The notes beneath the pieces were generated by a model that did no database searches, was not told the origin of the DNA, and worked only from the letters and a program-made list of their open reading frames with translations. The position numbers were made by a program, and so were the translations under genes. Of a stretch of 63,800 nucleotides of DNA, positions 10,382 to 21,738 are shown one piece after another. The DNA lies in the IMG/VR virus record IMGVR_UViG_3300032282_004188, positions 1 through 63,800 of that record; one strand, written 5' to 3'. Positions within the stretch are counted from its first letter, which is position 1, and every line of letters starts with the position of its first letter. The stretch comes from a virus.

Positions 10382-13300
10382 TTAATAAGATTGAGCCATC
10401 GATTGATATGGATCTCTTGCCACATCCGGGATTCTATTATACATAGTACTGTTAATACTTCCATTAGTAAGTCCTGATGCTGCTGTGCTGAACTTTTGTA
10501 TTTGATCTCTATCTCCGAACAGGGACACCTTATAGTTCATGCCAGCAGTGTAGCCTTGACCTCTGGCCTGAGGAATCTCTGGTGACCTTCTCGGGTAGTC
10601 GGATTCATAGGCAGATCCGCCTGGCAAAAGTGGTGGACCAGAAATGTCTTCCTTAGTGTGATCTTTTTTGTTTTGATATAGAAAGCTAGCTGCTATTGCC
10701 AATCCGGCACCTATTGCTGCCTTGCGAACATTCGACTTTCCAAACTGTTCAGCCAAATATTCTTTATTGATCCTTTTATAGGCTGTTTTAGTGGCTGAAG
10801 ATTGACCATGACCTGATAAGTCCCTAAGCGTGTCGGCTACAATTTTAGAAGTTTGATCTGTAATATCGCCTGCAGATTTGAGAACACTACCTGAAGCTAA
10901 ATCTCCATTTAGGAACGCAGCAGCTTCCTTATCAGCTTGTGCGGTTTGTTCAAAAATTGTTTTACTCCTTAAACCATTAGCTATCTGTCGTTCTTCAGTA
11001 CTTCCCAATCCTTCAGCACTTTGGCCTTTTATCAATGAAGAAATCACGGAAGAGTCGTTGTTCGTTCCAAAAAAGTCATCTGCAAAAATTAGGTCCAAAT
11101 CTTTTTCTAAAGTGCCCGCTTTTTGCGCATCGGTCATTTGACCAAAAATGTTATCAACATACTGCCTGAGCTCAACGTTTTTAGTTTGTCTTTCGTATAT
11201 AGCTTTTTGTTCTGAAATTTGCATGTATCTATGAAAAAGATTAGCACTTCCCCCTTCTGCATTTACTGACGAGTCTGGAAGTTTAGTGAAAAATTCTGGG
11301 GCTAATTTTCTTTTGATTCCACTATACTGAAGAGCGCCCGTTAGCTCATGCCCAGATATGCCCATTGATCTTTGCACTTCGTGCATACTTTCTAGTAGTC
11401 TATCGCCTAATTCTATTCTTTTTACTTCTAATGTCGCTTTTACTATTTCCCCTCCTTCATCTTTAGCCACTGTGTCGCCTAGTTCTTGTATTGATTTGAT
11501 TAGGTTTGCATTTTCATCTAATATTTTTTCTGAAGCAACTCGAGAACGCTGTGTAATCCTGGATGCTAGTTCTTGTTCTCTGGATATTTGTGAATTTGCA
11601 CTTAATCTTTTCATTGCGTTAAGGTAATAGTCTGAAGTAGAAGCTATATCTATCATTTCGGAAAGAGATCCCTTATCTATAATTCCTCTAGCTCTCAAGA
11701 CTTGTTCTACTTTGTCAAATTGTCCAGATCCTACGGCCGTATTAATGTCGGCTACATCTGCGCCAGTATCTGCTAATGCCATTCCCTCTGATAAACTCCT
11801 TGCAAAATTTATAAGATCATTATTATTCATTTTTCCACTAGTTAAAAAAGCCTCATCTATTATTCCCGCAAAAGTTCCTCCATGTTTTTGCTTTAAATAA
11901 CCAAACATTTTTCCATACTGATTCATTGTATTTTCGCCTAGTTTATTTAGGTCGGTACTTTCTCCATACAACATTTTAAGTGCTCTATCAGCCTGTCCGG
12001 CATCTGTGTTCAGTATCTCGGACGTATATTGCATCATCATTCTTCCGGAAGTAAAAGTTTGAGTCATGTCAATGACACTTTCAGCGGAGGGGAAACCTAG
12101 CATTAGTTCTTTGCTAAGTAAGTCTTTTTCTATTCCAGGAATTCCTCCTAACATATCTTCCATTTGCCTCATTCCGTGGCCCACTACAGTAGCTCTATTT
12201 ATGTATTGTCCAAGTATGTTCTTATTTGCTATTGCCGTATCAATGCTTTTATTTATAAAAGTTTTACCAAATGCAGCGGCTTTTTGCTCTGCGTTAAGTC
12301 CCAAGTTTTGAATTTCAGCGTAAAATTTTTCAGATAAATCGTCTATTGCTTGCGAACTTCCGTTTGAAAGATTTTTCCTCTGTACTTCTAAGTCTTTTAC
12401 TATCTTACTTAATCCTGTTTTTTGTCCCGTAGTTATCATGCCATCCAGACTTGATAATACATCGGCTTCAAGTGGCATGTCAGCTATTTCTGCTTTTAGC
12501 CTTTGAAATCCAAGCGACATTAATGATGGATCTTCATTTCCTAACGCAATTAATTTTGTTGCAGAAAAATTGGTTATTTCATTTTCGCCAGATTTTAATA
12601 CTCCTAATTTTTCAAAAAAGTTTCTATTGAAATCTCGCATTCCGCCAGTTCTAACACCATTTGAGTCAAACTTAGCGCCACTCATCATGTCATTAACATC
12701 AATAGTCAGTTGCTCTAGCATGCCCATTGTATTCGGATTAAAAAGGTCGTCTGACATTCCAGTTCCATCAAGAGCGCTCGATAAAACTTTATATTTAGAA
12801 TCTTTTTCAGCCATCTCATTTAAGGTATTCATAAAGAATCTATTGTTACCAAATATCTCGCGATAACTTTCTATGTCTTCAAATCTAGTAAGACCAATAA
12901 CTTCACCCATTGAAGTAGGTTGACGAACCATGGCAGCGGCTAGTTTGCGCTTACCTTCAGACATATAAGTTCCAAGTATAGGAAGGCCCTTGTCGTCTAG
13001 GTCGAAACCACCAAGTGCATGATAGAACTTTCTGATATCTTTTTCGCTAAATAAGATATTATGATTGGATACTCTAAATTGCGTAATTTGTGCAGAGATT
13101 TCATTGCCAACTTCACCTATTTTTTCTTCAATTGGATTTCCTGATAATATTTTTCTTCCAGTAGTTCCGGTCATTGCATTTGTTTCGGAGTTAAGGGCAA
13201 ATCTATACACGTCACCAACGACTGGGAGCTTCTGCCCATTCTTGGTTTTGTACAACTCAGATTGATACCATTTAGATAATAAATTTATATATTCTGGAGA

Positions 13301-15133
13301 ATCATTAATACTTACTCCAGTATTATGTAAATCTAGAATCCTTTGTTGGAAATCTTTGCTCAACATTTTTGAGAACTGCTGAGGCTCTAAGAAGTCTTCT
13401 ACGTCCTGCTCTGCGCCTTTCCTAATTGCTTGCAAGACCTTACTATCTTCTGTTAAATACCCTCTGGATAATATTCCTTCAAATTCATTTAATACATTTC
13501 TTGAATGAGCTTTAGCTATTAGTCTATCTTCCTCATTCCCAAACGCTGCATTATGAAAAGCTACTAGCATTGGATCGGTATACACCCTAGAGGTGGATTC
13601 AGCTAATCCGCTAAAATTCACAATTGGAGTTCCGGCTCCTATTCCTGTTTCTTTTTTTAATCCACTAATTGCAGTAATGATTCCATATTTATCAAATCTA
13701 TCTGAAAACTTTTTAATCTGAGCTGCCGTTTTATAGGAATAATCTATTTTGCCAATTCGGACAGAACCTCGAATTGTACCCTGGGATAATCCTATTGCTT
13801 CTCCGTCCTTGCCTATAGTTATTTCGGCTAATTGTCTTCTTAATTCAACCTTACGAATCATTGATTGTTCGTCTCTGTTTTGTGTAAGACCTAATAATTC
13901 CTCTTGTAAGTTTTCCCTTAATCTTTTCGCGTACTTTACGTTCACTAGTGACGATCCATCTCGACCTTTTTCTAGTTCACTAAAAAGACCTTTGAGAACA
14001 TCTTTAGTGTCTTTATCTGATTCATTTTTTAGTAAATTTTTTACTTGCTCGATACCATATCTTCCCTCTGCGGCATCTATGTCTCCAGTTCTAATGGCTT
14101 CGCTTATTAGATCCCTCAGTGAACTTTTTATTTCGGCAGATTTTGAACCAAGCTTTTTTGATTCAATTATTTCATTTAAAACCTCGTCAACATACTTTTC
14201 TGCTTCTTGACTTGCTGTTCTGGCACCGTCGTATTGAAATTCAAAAGATTCCCTTACATATGCTGCTACATCTTGTTGCTTAAGTGATTTTCCTAGTGAT
14301 GTATCTTCTCCAAATGCTAAGGCCATTGTTTCAAATACGCTATCAACATTAAGCGTTACGTCTGACAGCTGTTTCATTAAATGTTCAGATCCGACTCCTG
14401 TAGTATTAAAAGGAATTTTAGGCCCAAGAAAGGCTTGCATAAGATCGCCAGATATAGATACATCTCTTGGGGATAGAATGCCTTTTAATCTTTTTGGAAG
14501 TTTTGCAAATAATTTAGATAACCCTGCGTTTCCGTTTTTCAATGCCTCATTCAATTCGCCTGGGGTAAATAAAGGTTTTCCGCTCTTTGACATTGCCTCA
14601 AGTGTTTCTTGCATTGATAGAACCCGATCACCTTGATAAAGACTAAGAGCCATTCCACCATCATCAGTGGGGAAAACTAATCCGGTTCCTTGTTCTTTCA
14701 TTTTTGTTAGAAAATCTCCAACACTCTTAGATCCAACTTCTGCTTTATGAATTTTAATTTGCGCACCATATTGCTGATCTCCAGTTAATCCAAGTGTTTG
14801 ATTAATATCTTTTAGCACTTGAGCATAGCCTCTATACTCTGATGGGCCAAGGGATCCTGGTTTAATGTCAGCTAGTTCAGTAATTCCGTGACCAGATAAA
14901 TAATCCATAGATTCTTGTAGCGAGTCAGAAACAAGTTGTGCTGACTGCCCCTGATTTAACCTCAAGGAGTCAATGTAAGTTGATTTAAATTTTAATTTTC
15001 CATCAACTTCTATAGGTTCTATTAAACCTTTTTGGCCAAAATATGTTTTACTTAAAGCTTGTTTAGCTAAAAGTATTTGTCTCTCCATGGGCATAGGAGA
15101 AAGATAGGACGTAATATAATCACTTAAGGACAT
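10382..15133 (-). CDS. Giant helical virion protein with C-terminal membrane anchor (1583 aa)
   Basis: The start MSLSDYITSYLSPMPMERQI overlaps the previous stop as TAATG. The chain is helical throughout, with many charged segments. A hydrophobic helix at about 1472-1486 (AAIGAGLAIAASFLY) is followed by QNKKDH and a 91-residue Gly/Pro/Tyr-rich tail ending YQSMAQSY. The same helix plus basic plus flexible tail ends the 1173-aa and 332-aa proteins. The segment FYHALGGFDLDDKGLPILG near 740 is striking but I do not know its meaning. It may be a second tape-measure or an internal virion protein that enters the membrane on infection. No enzyme motif is certain. Confidence 0.5.
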   Translation of the reverse strand: MSLSDYITSYLSPMPMERQILLAKQALSKTYFGQKGLIEPIEVDGKLKFKSTYIDSLRLNQGQSAQLVSDSLQESMDYLSGHGITELADIKPGSLGPSEYRGYAQVLKDINQTLGLTGDQQYGAQIKIHKAEVGSKSVGDFLTKMKEQGTGLVFPTDDGGMALSLYQGDRVLSMQETLEAMSKSGKPLFTPGELNEALKNGNAGLSKLFAKLPKRLKGILSPRDVSISGDLMQAFLGPKIPFNTTGVGSEHLMKQLSDVTLNVDSVFETMALAFGEDTSLGKSLKQQDVAAYVRESFEFQYDGARTASQEAEKYVDEVLNEIIESKKLGSKSAEIKSSLRDLISEAIRTGDIDAAEGRYGIEQVKNLLKNESDKDTKDVLKGLFSELEKGRDGSSLVNVKYAKRLRENLQEELLGLTQNRDEQSMIRKVELRRQLAEITIGKDGEAIGLSQGTIRGSVRIGKIDYSYKTAAQIKKFSDRFDKYGIITAISGLKKETGIGAGTPIVNFSGLAESTSRVYTDPMLVAFHNAAFGNEEDRLIAKAHSRNVLNEFEGILSRGYLTEDSKVLQAIRKGAEQDVEDFLEPQQFSKMLSKDFQQRILDLHNTGVSINDSPEYINLLSKWYQSELYKTKNGQKLPVVGDVYRFALNSETNAMTGTTGRKILSGNPIEEKIGEVGNEISAQITQFRVSNHNILFSEKDIRKFYHALGGFDLDDKGLPILGTYMSEGKRKLAAAMVRQPTSMGEVIGLTRFEDIESYREIFGNNRFFMNTLNEMAEKDSKYKVLSSALDGTGMSDDLFNPNTMGMLEQLTIDVNDMMSGAKFDSNGVRTGGMRDFNRNFFEKLGVLKSGENEITNFSATKLIALGNEDPSLMSLGFQRLKAEIADMPLEADVLSSLDGMITTGQKTGLSKIVKDLEVQRKNLSNGSSQAIDDLSEKFYAEIQNLGLNAEQKAAAFGKTFINKSIDTAIANKNILGQYINRATVVGHGMRQMEDMLGGIPGIEKDLLSKELMLGFPSAESVIDMTQTFTSGRMMMQYTSEILNTDAGQADRALKMLYGESTDLNKLGENTMNQYGKMFGYLKQKHGGTFAGIIDEAFLTSGKMNNNDLINFARSLSEGMALADTGADVADINTAVGSGQFDKVEQVLRARGIIDKGSLSEMIDIASTSDYYLNAMKRLSANSQISREQELASRITQRSRVASEKILDENANLIKSIQELGDTVAKDEGGEIVKATLEVKRIELGDRLLESMHEVQRSMGISGHELTGALQYSGIKRKLAPEFFTKLPDSSVNAEGGSANLFHRYMQISEQKAIYERQTKNVELRQYVDNIFGQMTDAQKAGTLEKDLDLIFADDFFGTNNDSSVISSLIKGQSAEGLGSTEERQIANGLRSKTIFEQTAQADKEAAAFLNGDLASGSVLKSAGDITDQTSKIVADTLRDLSGHGQSSATKTAYKRINKEYLAEQFGKSNVRKAAIGAGLAIAASFLYQNKKDHTKEDISGPPLLPGGSAYESDYPRRSPEIPQARGQGYTAGMNYKVSLFGDRDQIQKFSTAASGLTNGSINSTMYNRIPDVARDPYQSMAQSY

Positions 15134-18100
15134 TATCTAACACCTGCATTAATATCAATTTGCTCCGATCCAAAAGGATTCATAACTGGAATAACAGATC
15201 CTGAAACTCCCATACCACTCATTAAGGACCTTAATCTTGATGCAGTATCTGTCTGAGATCCAGATCCACCACCAAATCTAGGATAACTAGGATTTGCCAA
15301 GTTAGCTTCTTGTAGCTGTTGAGGATAGTAACCCATTTGAGACATTTCTAGACCCATATTTTGGCCAATTTTTATTTTAACTTGATCCATGTTGGTATTT
15401 GGGTGCCAACCTTCCCAGTTTTCGCTTGGGAGTTCATGCTTAGAAAAGTAATCGGTCAATTCTGGTTTTTTTTCTACATCCATGCCCCATGCAGCTTCGT
15501 ATATTCTTCTTTCAAGTCTTCCGGCTGTAGATAATATTCTTCCTCTTTCATCTACGGGGGCATTAATCATGGCTTTAAAATGTTCTCGTTTTCTTTTTGG
15601 TATAGATAAAGAAAGTGACTCTATATCTGTTCCGTATTTTCCTGAATTTATATCCTCTATTGGGGCACCATACATTGTTCTTTTTGCAGCTGACTCATAT
15701 TGAAAGGCTGCACCTTTGTCTCCAGCCATATTTGCCATTTTAGCTAATCTAGTATTTTTAGTATAATTCAATATGTCTGCATACTCTTCTAGTGCAAGTT
15801 CCTTTTTCCTAGTCCTTGGCATGAACTGCTCTCCTGTAACTGCCTTATTTGCTGAGTGAAATGAGGAAACGCTTAAACCGGTTACCGCCCCAAGTGTTGA
15901 CATTATAAATTTGCCTTTGCCTGATTCTCCAAAAAATGTACCAGCTACAGCCAATGTGGCTGCTGCAGTTATTGGATTTCTATTACCCGCTTTATTAATC
16001 ATTGGAGCTACAAAACTCTCAAAAGGCCTCTGCCATTCGGGGAACGTTGCCCCGTATACATTATTTCTTTCCCAATCCTCTGTAGCTGTTTGTTTATTTA
16101 TAAACTTTTTATTAATAAAAGTATCTCTATGCGCTAGCATTTCGCCTGCTCTGCTCAGTGCATGAACAGTGGGGTGCATTCCCATTTCTCCTGGAGTGCT
16201 ATTTTTATATTTATATTCAGTAAAATTTTTTTTCTGTTGTATTGATGCTGCGCGCTCTCGAAGTTCTTGGACTCTTAATTTATCTGTAGGACTACTTACC
16301 ATGGAGTCTATTGTTTTATCTAGTGACCTAAACTGTTTAGAGTAGGGTGCAACGTCACCAAGTATTTTATATTGGTCTAATACGCCGTATTGACCAGTGG
16401 CATCGGGGCTTAGTTTATTTAATCGTTCATATGCTACTCCTGGCAGCCTCAACTCTCCTTCTGCGACCTTTGTAAAAGGGTCACCCGTAGTAAAGTCAGT
16501 AAAGTATTCTGATCCTGGAAGAAATGGATATTGTTTGCCCATTGCATTCTTAATTGGATTTATATAGTCAATTCCAGATCTTTCCTTGGGTATGAATCTT
16601 CTTGTTATTTCTGAGAATTCAATAGAGCCTATCTGCCTCCCGCCCAACATGGGTATATCTCCTAATCCCCCCAGGTTAAGGTCCCAGAATTGCCTTCCCG
16701 TTCCGTATCCCTTAGAGGCTGATTGAAGAACTGATCTTTGCGGCGTTAAGTCTGTTTGTCCTAATCCAAAATTTTCTCGCAAATTACTAGCAGCAAAACC
16801 GTAAATGCCTAGCATTTCTTGAGTTCTATATCCAAGTTCTTGTGCTTGAATTTGCGGACTTCCAACGTTCACTGGACTACCAGCAGGGACAATGCGTTGT
16901 GGCATGACTCCAGTAACCTTAGGTGGTCCATAGGCCATCTGCATGTATTGATTATTAATGCCAGATATTGTATTTCGAGTTTCATTTCTTGCAGTATTCA
17001 GAGATCCAGCTCTTCCAGCTAACATTGCATTAGAAGATGCCTGTGTGCCGTTTGGGGGGCCTCCAAATCCTCCCATGGCCATTCCACCAGCAACTCCACC
17101 CATACCCCCAAAAACGCCACCTCTGCCATTAATATATGGATCTGCATTATATGCTCCAGATTGACCAGCTGGTACATAATTTGCTAGTCCAGCAGTTACT
17201 TCTTGCTGATGCATCATGGTCTGCGGTTTAAGCACTTTTCCAACGGTTGCATTAAGTGCGGGAACAAGAGGGCCAAATGGTCCACTGAAATATTCTCCAG
17301 ATACAGGATATGGCCTATCTTCAAAGTGTTTACGCTCAAAGCGATATGGATCTAATGGTCTAAGTGGGGAAATGTCAGTATAGAATAACGCTCTTTCTAT
17401 TGGGCTCCCCATACTTTCTGAGGTGAACATTGCTCCAGCTTCTAGTTTGCGGTATATACTCGGGCGGTAATACATAATCTTTCCGCCCATAAATGGAGTG
17501 TTGCCTAGTGGCCAGAATCGACCCTGCCTAATTGCCACTTCACCTTCAAATAACTGCTCTTTCTTTTCTTGAAAATTCATTCCGCCAGGAGTGATTCCAG
17601 ATCCAAGGGCTTGTAAATTGCCCGCTGCTTTTGCTGCGCCACCAATGAAAAATGGCGAGTAGACTCTTTCGCCTCTACTGTCTTTTTCGTTTACCATACC
17701 GCCGATAGTTCTATCGACAGTCATTATTCCTAGGCCAGCACCGTATATGGGCAGGATTCGTTTACCTACCATTCCGCTTGTAAATAAACTTAATGGGGAA
17801 CCATATTGAGAAACGTCTAGCTGTAAACCAATAGTTCCAAAATATTTATTTAATCTTTCAACACTATGAGATACCGCTGCTGATGCATTAGAGTAACTTT
17901 CTGTACTATTATAGGTATTAATTCCTAGGGCACTTTTTATTGCACCATATGGATTCTTTGCAAAAACAGTGCCGAAAGTTGGAACTAATAAAACATCTGC
18001 ACCGGGGCCCCTAGTTGATCCAAGAACATCTGTTGCCGATTCAGATATTCTATAAGGAGCTGTGCTTAGTCTAGGATATAATGCCTTTTTAATTAATCCA

Positions 18101-21100
18101 GATTTTCCTACTTCTGCTACTCTTTGTACGGATCCGGTAACGAAAGGATCAACTAATCCTTCTGCCCCTTTTAATGCTTCTACCGAATTTTTAAATGCAC
18201 CTCTTTGCACTGCAAGTTCACTTAATCCGGCCCTATTTGCTTTCATGGAACTCAGATTAAATATTGTTGCAAGTCCTGCTGCTTGTGCTTCCGCTAACTG
18301 TCCAGCTGGCAAATCCTTTGCCATTGAAGTGATGATTTCATTCATCTGAATAAAAGTATTAGAAAAATTTGCCCCTACTGCACCGGCTGAGCCCGATGCT
18401 AATAATTCATTTCTTTGAACTAAATACTTGAATAGCTCATCTTGAAGTTTATCTCCCCTTGTAAGAATTGTGGGACTTCTTGACTTAATGTGAGATCCAG
18501 ACATTAAGTCAGCTTCTTCTAACAGATTTCTAAGACTACTGCCCATTTCATGCAGAGTATCTGTTTCATAACCTAAACTTCTTATCCTTGAGGCGTCATG
18601 CGTTGCAGAAGCAAGCACGTCGTTTGTCATTTGAATTCTATCTTGAACATTGCTAAGCGAAGAGACTCTTCTACCATTAAATGTTCCTATGCCATTATCC
18701 TCAAGAGCTTTCATTACCCTCTTGGGCATGGCAAAGCCACGAGTTTGTTTTCTAAAGTTTTCAAATGACCTTAGCATCTCGCCTTCGGAGATCATTTCAC
18801 TTGAAGCGCCAGGAGATCTGGCAGTTACTGCGCCAGTATCGTCTGCAAAATCTAATTTAAATTGCTTGCCCTCAGCTTCAATTGTTTCATTCTTAAGAAG
18901 TCGCCCAAAAAAAGCTGGGTTTTCTGGATCGGTTTTTCTTTTGGCAAATCTTGAAAATAAGCGCCCAATTGAATTCGGCTGCTCATAATCAACATCGAAT
19001 CTTTGTCTAAGGGCAAGTTCTCTTTCTGGACTAACTCCAAGTCTTTTTAATAAATTTGATCTATTTTTTCCATCAGCAAATTCAACTTCATTCAGCGATT
19101 TTGCCTTGCTTTCCGAAGCTGCGTTTCTTGCAGCCCTTGAGAGCATTTCGTTACTTCTTCTTGATAGGGGCCTATAAAATCCTTCTAATTCTTTTGATTG
19201 ATATTGACCAGTAATTGCCTCCTCAGTAAAAGACATTACTTTTTGCTTACTTCTGCCTCCGCTGTATGTTATAAAGAAATCTGCATTTCTGTCTGCCTGA
19301 GAAAGAAAAGGTTGAGATATTTTTCCCTGCACTAACTGAAAAGGTGCGCGACCTGACATTTCATCAAATGAGCCTTTTCCAAGCATCCGCGCTGGATTAA
19401 AATTAAGTATGGGAATTTTTAAATCATTAGATAAAAAGTTGCCAGCATTTCTTACCGATTGTTTGACTCCAGAAAAATCTAATACATTTCCAGAACGGGT
19501 TGTATATATATCTTTCATTACGGAAACGCTAGAAGACGTAGTTGTTGGATCTGCTAGTGCCATTCTTTTAGATATTTCGCCCAGCATTGTTTGAGCATCG
19601 TCGTTAAGTCCCGCAAATAACCCTTTACCAATTCCTTCATCTAATGTCATTGACTTTAGGCCAAGGATATTGAATCCTCCACTAAATATGCCAGTGCCTA
19701 TTTGTTTTTCTCTAACTAAAAAACTTCTTAAACTGTCCAGATTATTAGTATCTAAACCTCTTTTTCCTAAATTTTGGGCAAGGACCGCATTAGATACTTC
19801 TCTGCCATTCGCATCTTTTAGATTTATCCCGAGTCTTTGGGCTGATCTTTTAATTAAGAAATCTTTTTTAGAAACTGATATATTATTTAGGTCTGCAAAG
19901 TCCTCAAAATCTGCTTTTTTAATCTTTAGTACTTTCCCGCCTGCGCGTGGAATTCCATTTTCTACTACAGAATTCCATCCTTTTTCTGCCTTTAATTTCA
20001 GTGCAGCGCGAAATTCTTTGCCTTCAAATATCATATTAGTATTCTCTATGGATGTTTTTAGTGCGTCTGCACTAATGAACCCTTGCTCTATAGAGCCATC
20101 TACTGTCGTAGAGAATCTTTTTAATATTTCTTCAAAAGCTTGATCACCTTCTTTGATGATTTTAGTTTTTCCAATAGTAACTTTTCTGCTAACTTCTGTA
20201 GCTGAGGAATTGATATTAATATCATCTATAAACTTTCCTAATGCCCCAGAAAATCCTTCGCGTGCGGAATTTGGCGTTCTATCCAATATCTGCTTATGAA
20301 GAAGTTTTTTGTATTCTTGTTGTTCAATTGTTCTAAAAAATTCTGAATCACTAAATGACTGACTACCTACTCCACCTCCTCCAGTTGTAGCAAGTTTCTC
20401 AGCTAACTTGGACACCCTGCCAGAGAGGTTAGCTTGTACATTTTTAACGGCGTCTGTTAATTCAGCTGGGTTCATGCCAGTTTTACGAATTGCTGCGTCA
20501 AAGCTTATTGCTTTATTTACTACGTCGTAGCCAACTCCAGTTTTTCTAAACGTATTAATGCCTTGATTAACTGCTGATCCAATTCCTCTTAGACCAGGCA
20601 CTAGGTCTATGTATCCAAAATTTCCATCTGCTCCATCACCAAAGGCTAACGTTCGACCAAATATGGCAGCCCTTTTTAGGGCGCTTTTTCCTGCCGAATT
20701 AGCTAAGGCTTGTCTTGCCCCGGTATTTCTAACACTGTGCATAATCGCATTAATGTTGGGACGTTGCTCAACATAATTTTCTGTTGCTGCTTTGACTCCG
20801 GCTGACCCTTGAGCTGAAACCTTGAGTGCCTGGTTTGTTATCTTGCTAAGGTCATGACCAACTTCTCCTAGAATATCATCTAGGTCAGCAAATCGTTGAG
20901 CTGCCATTGTTTTGAAAGAGCTAACTCCAGACGACCTTGCAACATCGCCCATTGATTGCCTAAAATTATGAAGAGAAGATCTTGCATTTCCCGCTGCTGC
21001 GCCAGCTGCCTCAAATGGCAGGATTGTTGTAGCCAAAGCTATTGAAGATTCTTTTACGAAATCCGTAACAACATCTACCGGGTTGTACCAGTTAACTTTG

Positions 21101-21738
21101 GATTTTTTATCTTTACCGCCAAATATTGGGTCGATTAAAGCTTTTTGACCAACGTATAATGCGGGGAGTTCGTATGGCATGCGCCTTGCGGAGGCCACCA
21201 TCCTCGTCTGAATAGAATCTCTGAGTGACCATATTGCTGCTGGCTCATTTTCTATACCCCTGCCTGCCTGATTAAGCTCTGCGGAAGTAAAGTAATCTCC
21301 CTGATCAGTTAACTTCGTTTGGCCTGCGCTCAATCTCCCATTGCTCTCAAATACTAAATTACTATATGGATCCAGTTGATCTGGACTCATTCCATCTATA
21401 GCTCTTGAGACACCTTGTAGCTCATCTAGCTGTTTTCTTAGGCCCGTAAGACTTTTTACGGCTTTTGATGAAAACCCTTCTGGATTAACAGATGCTTGAT
21501 CTTGCAGTGTTTTAGCAAGTTTTAGGCCACCTTCTTTAGTAATCTTACTGAGAACAAACATTGCCCCCAATGTGGCCCCACTTGTTGCGAGAAACCTTAA
21601 TACTGGGTGCCCATTTAATGCTTTACTTATAAAGCTGGAATTGGGAGCGTCACCGCGCTCCTCATCATTCATTGTTGGCAAGTCTCTAGACGTTACGCTG
21701 TAACCTAAGTTTTGTATAGGTCCTGGATCTCTTACCAC
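15133..21738 (-). CDS. Giant virion protein in tape-measure position (2201 aa)
   Basis: Starts on GTG (MVRDPGPIQNLGYS) with AAGGA seven bases upstream. Residues about 44-68 are a membrane-like helix (HPVLRFLATSGATLGAMFVL), with another near 1940-1980 (PITAAATLAVAGTFFG). Most of the rest is helical and polar, with Gly/Pro-rich segments such as residues 1480-1640. A block PYRFERKHFEDRPYPVSGEY (near 1420) and HELPSENWEGWHPNTNMDQV (near 2100) recall large uncharacterised virion proteins that I have seen in huge phages. It is placed after the tail chaperones, where the tape-measure protein normally is. No peptidase or muramidase motif was found. The stop overlaps the next start as TAATG. Confidence 0.55.
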   Translation of the reverse strand: MVRDPGPIQNLGYSVTSRDLPTMNDEERGDAPNSSFISKALNGHPVLRFLATSGATLGAMFVLSKITKEGGLKLAKTLQDQASVNPEGFSSKAVKSLTGLRKQLDELQGVSRAIDGMSPDQLDPYSNLVFESNGRLSAGQTKLTDQGDYFTSAELNQAGRGIENEPAAIWSLRDSIQTRMVASARRMPYELPALYVGQKALIDPIFGGKDKKSKVNWYNPVDVVTDFVKESSIALATTILPFEAAGAAAGNARSSLHNFRQSMGDVARSSGVSSFKTMAAQRFADLDDILGEVGHDLSKITNQALKVSAQGSAGVKAATENYVEQRPNINAIMHSVRNTGARQALANSAGKSALKRAAIFGRTLAFGDGADGNFGYIDLVPGLRGIGSAVNQGINTFRKTGVGYDVVNKAISFDAAIRKTGMNPAELTDAVKNVQANLSGRVSKLAEKLATTGGGGVGSQSFSDSEFFRTIEQQEYKKLLHKQILDRTPNSAREGFSGALGKFIDDININSSATEVSRKVTIGKTKIIKEGDQAFEEILKRFSTTVDGSIEQGFISADALKTSIENTNMIFEGKEFRAALKLKAEKGWNSVVENGIPRAGGKVLKIKKADFEDFADLNNISVSKKDFLIKRSAQRLGINLKDANGREVSNAVLAQNLGKRGLDTNNLDSLRSFLVREKQIGTGIFSGGFNILGLKSMTLDEGIGKGLFAGLNDDAQTMLGEISKRMALADPTTTSSSVSVMKDIYTTRSGNVLDFSGVKQSVRNAGNFLSNDLKIPILNFNPARMLGKGSFDEMSGRAPFQLVQGKISQPFLSQADRNADFFITYSGGRSKQKVMSFTEEAITGQYQSKELEGFYRPLSRRSNEMLSRAARNAASESKAKSLNEVEFADGKNRSNLLKRLGVSPERELALRQRFDVDYEQPNSIGRLFSRFAKRKTDPENPAFFGRLLKNETIEAEGKQFKLDFADDTGAVTARSPGASSEMISEGEMLRSFENFRKQTRGFAMPKRVMKALEDNGIGTFNGRRVSSLSNVQDRIQMTNDVLASATHDASRIRSLGYETDTLHEMGSSLRNLLEEADLMSGSHIKSRSPTILTRGDKLQDELFKYLVQRNELLASGSAGAVGANFSNTFIQMNEIITSMAKDLPAGQLAEAQAAGLATIFNLSSMKANRAGLSELAVQRGAFKNSVEALKGAEGLVDPFVTGSVQRVAEVGKSGLIKKALYPRLSTAPYRISESATDVLGSTRGPGADVLLVPTFGTVFAKNPYGAIKSALGINTYNSTESYSNASAAVSHSVERLNKYFGTIGLQLDVSQYGSPLSLFTSGMVGKRILPIYGAGLGIMTVDRTIGGMVNEKDSRGERVYSPFFIGGAAKAAGNLQALGSGITPGGMNFQEKKEQLFEGEVAIRQGRFWPLGNTPFMGGKIMYYRPSIYRKLEAGAMFTSESMGSPIERALFYTDISPLRPLDPYRFERKHFEDRPYPVSGEYFSGPFGPLVPALNATVGKVLKPQTMMHQQEVTAGLANYVPAGQSGAYNADPYINGRGGVFGGMGGVAGGMAMGGFGGPPNGTQASSNAMLAGRAGSLNTARNETRNTISGINNQYMQMAYGPPKVTGVMPQRIVPAGSPVNVGSPQIQAQELGYRTQEMLGIYGFAASNLRENFGLGQTDLTPQRSVLQSASKGYGTGRQFWDLNLGGLGDIPMLGGRQIGSIEFSEITRRFIPKERSGIDYINPIKNAMGKQYPFLPGSEYFTDFTTGDPFTKVAEGELRLPGVAYERLNKLSPDATGQYGVLDQYKILGDVAPYSKQFRSLDKTIDSMVSSPTDKLRVQELRERAASIQQKKNFTEYKYKNSTPGEMGMHPTVHALSRAGEMLAHRDTFINKKFINKQTATEDWERNNVYGATFPEWQRPFESFVAPMINKAGNRNPITAAATLAVAGTFFGESGKGKFIMSTLGAVTGLSVSSFHSANKAVTGEQFMPRTRKKELALEEYADILNYTKNTRLAKMANMAGDKGAAFQYESAAKRTMYGAPIEDINSGKYGTDIESLSLSIPKRKREHFKAMINAPVDERGRILSTAGRLERRIYEAAWGMDVEKKPELTDYFSKHELPSENWEGWHPNTNMDQVKIKIGQNMGLEMSQMGYYPQQLQEANLANPSYPRFGGGSGSQTDTASRLRSLMSGMGVSGSVIPVMNPFGSEQIDINAGVR

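Noticed and set aside
10382-15133. FDLDDKG in the 1583-aa protein as an RNA polymerase DxDGD active site
   Set aside because: The third Asp and the Gly of DFDGD are missing, and no other RNA polymerase motif is in the right order. A virion RNA polymerase is not supported.
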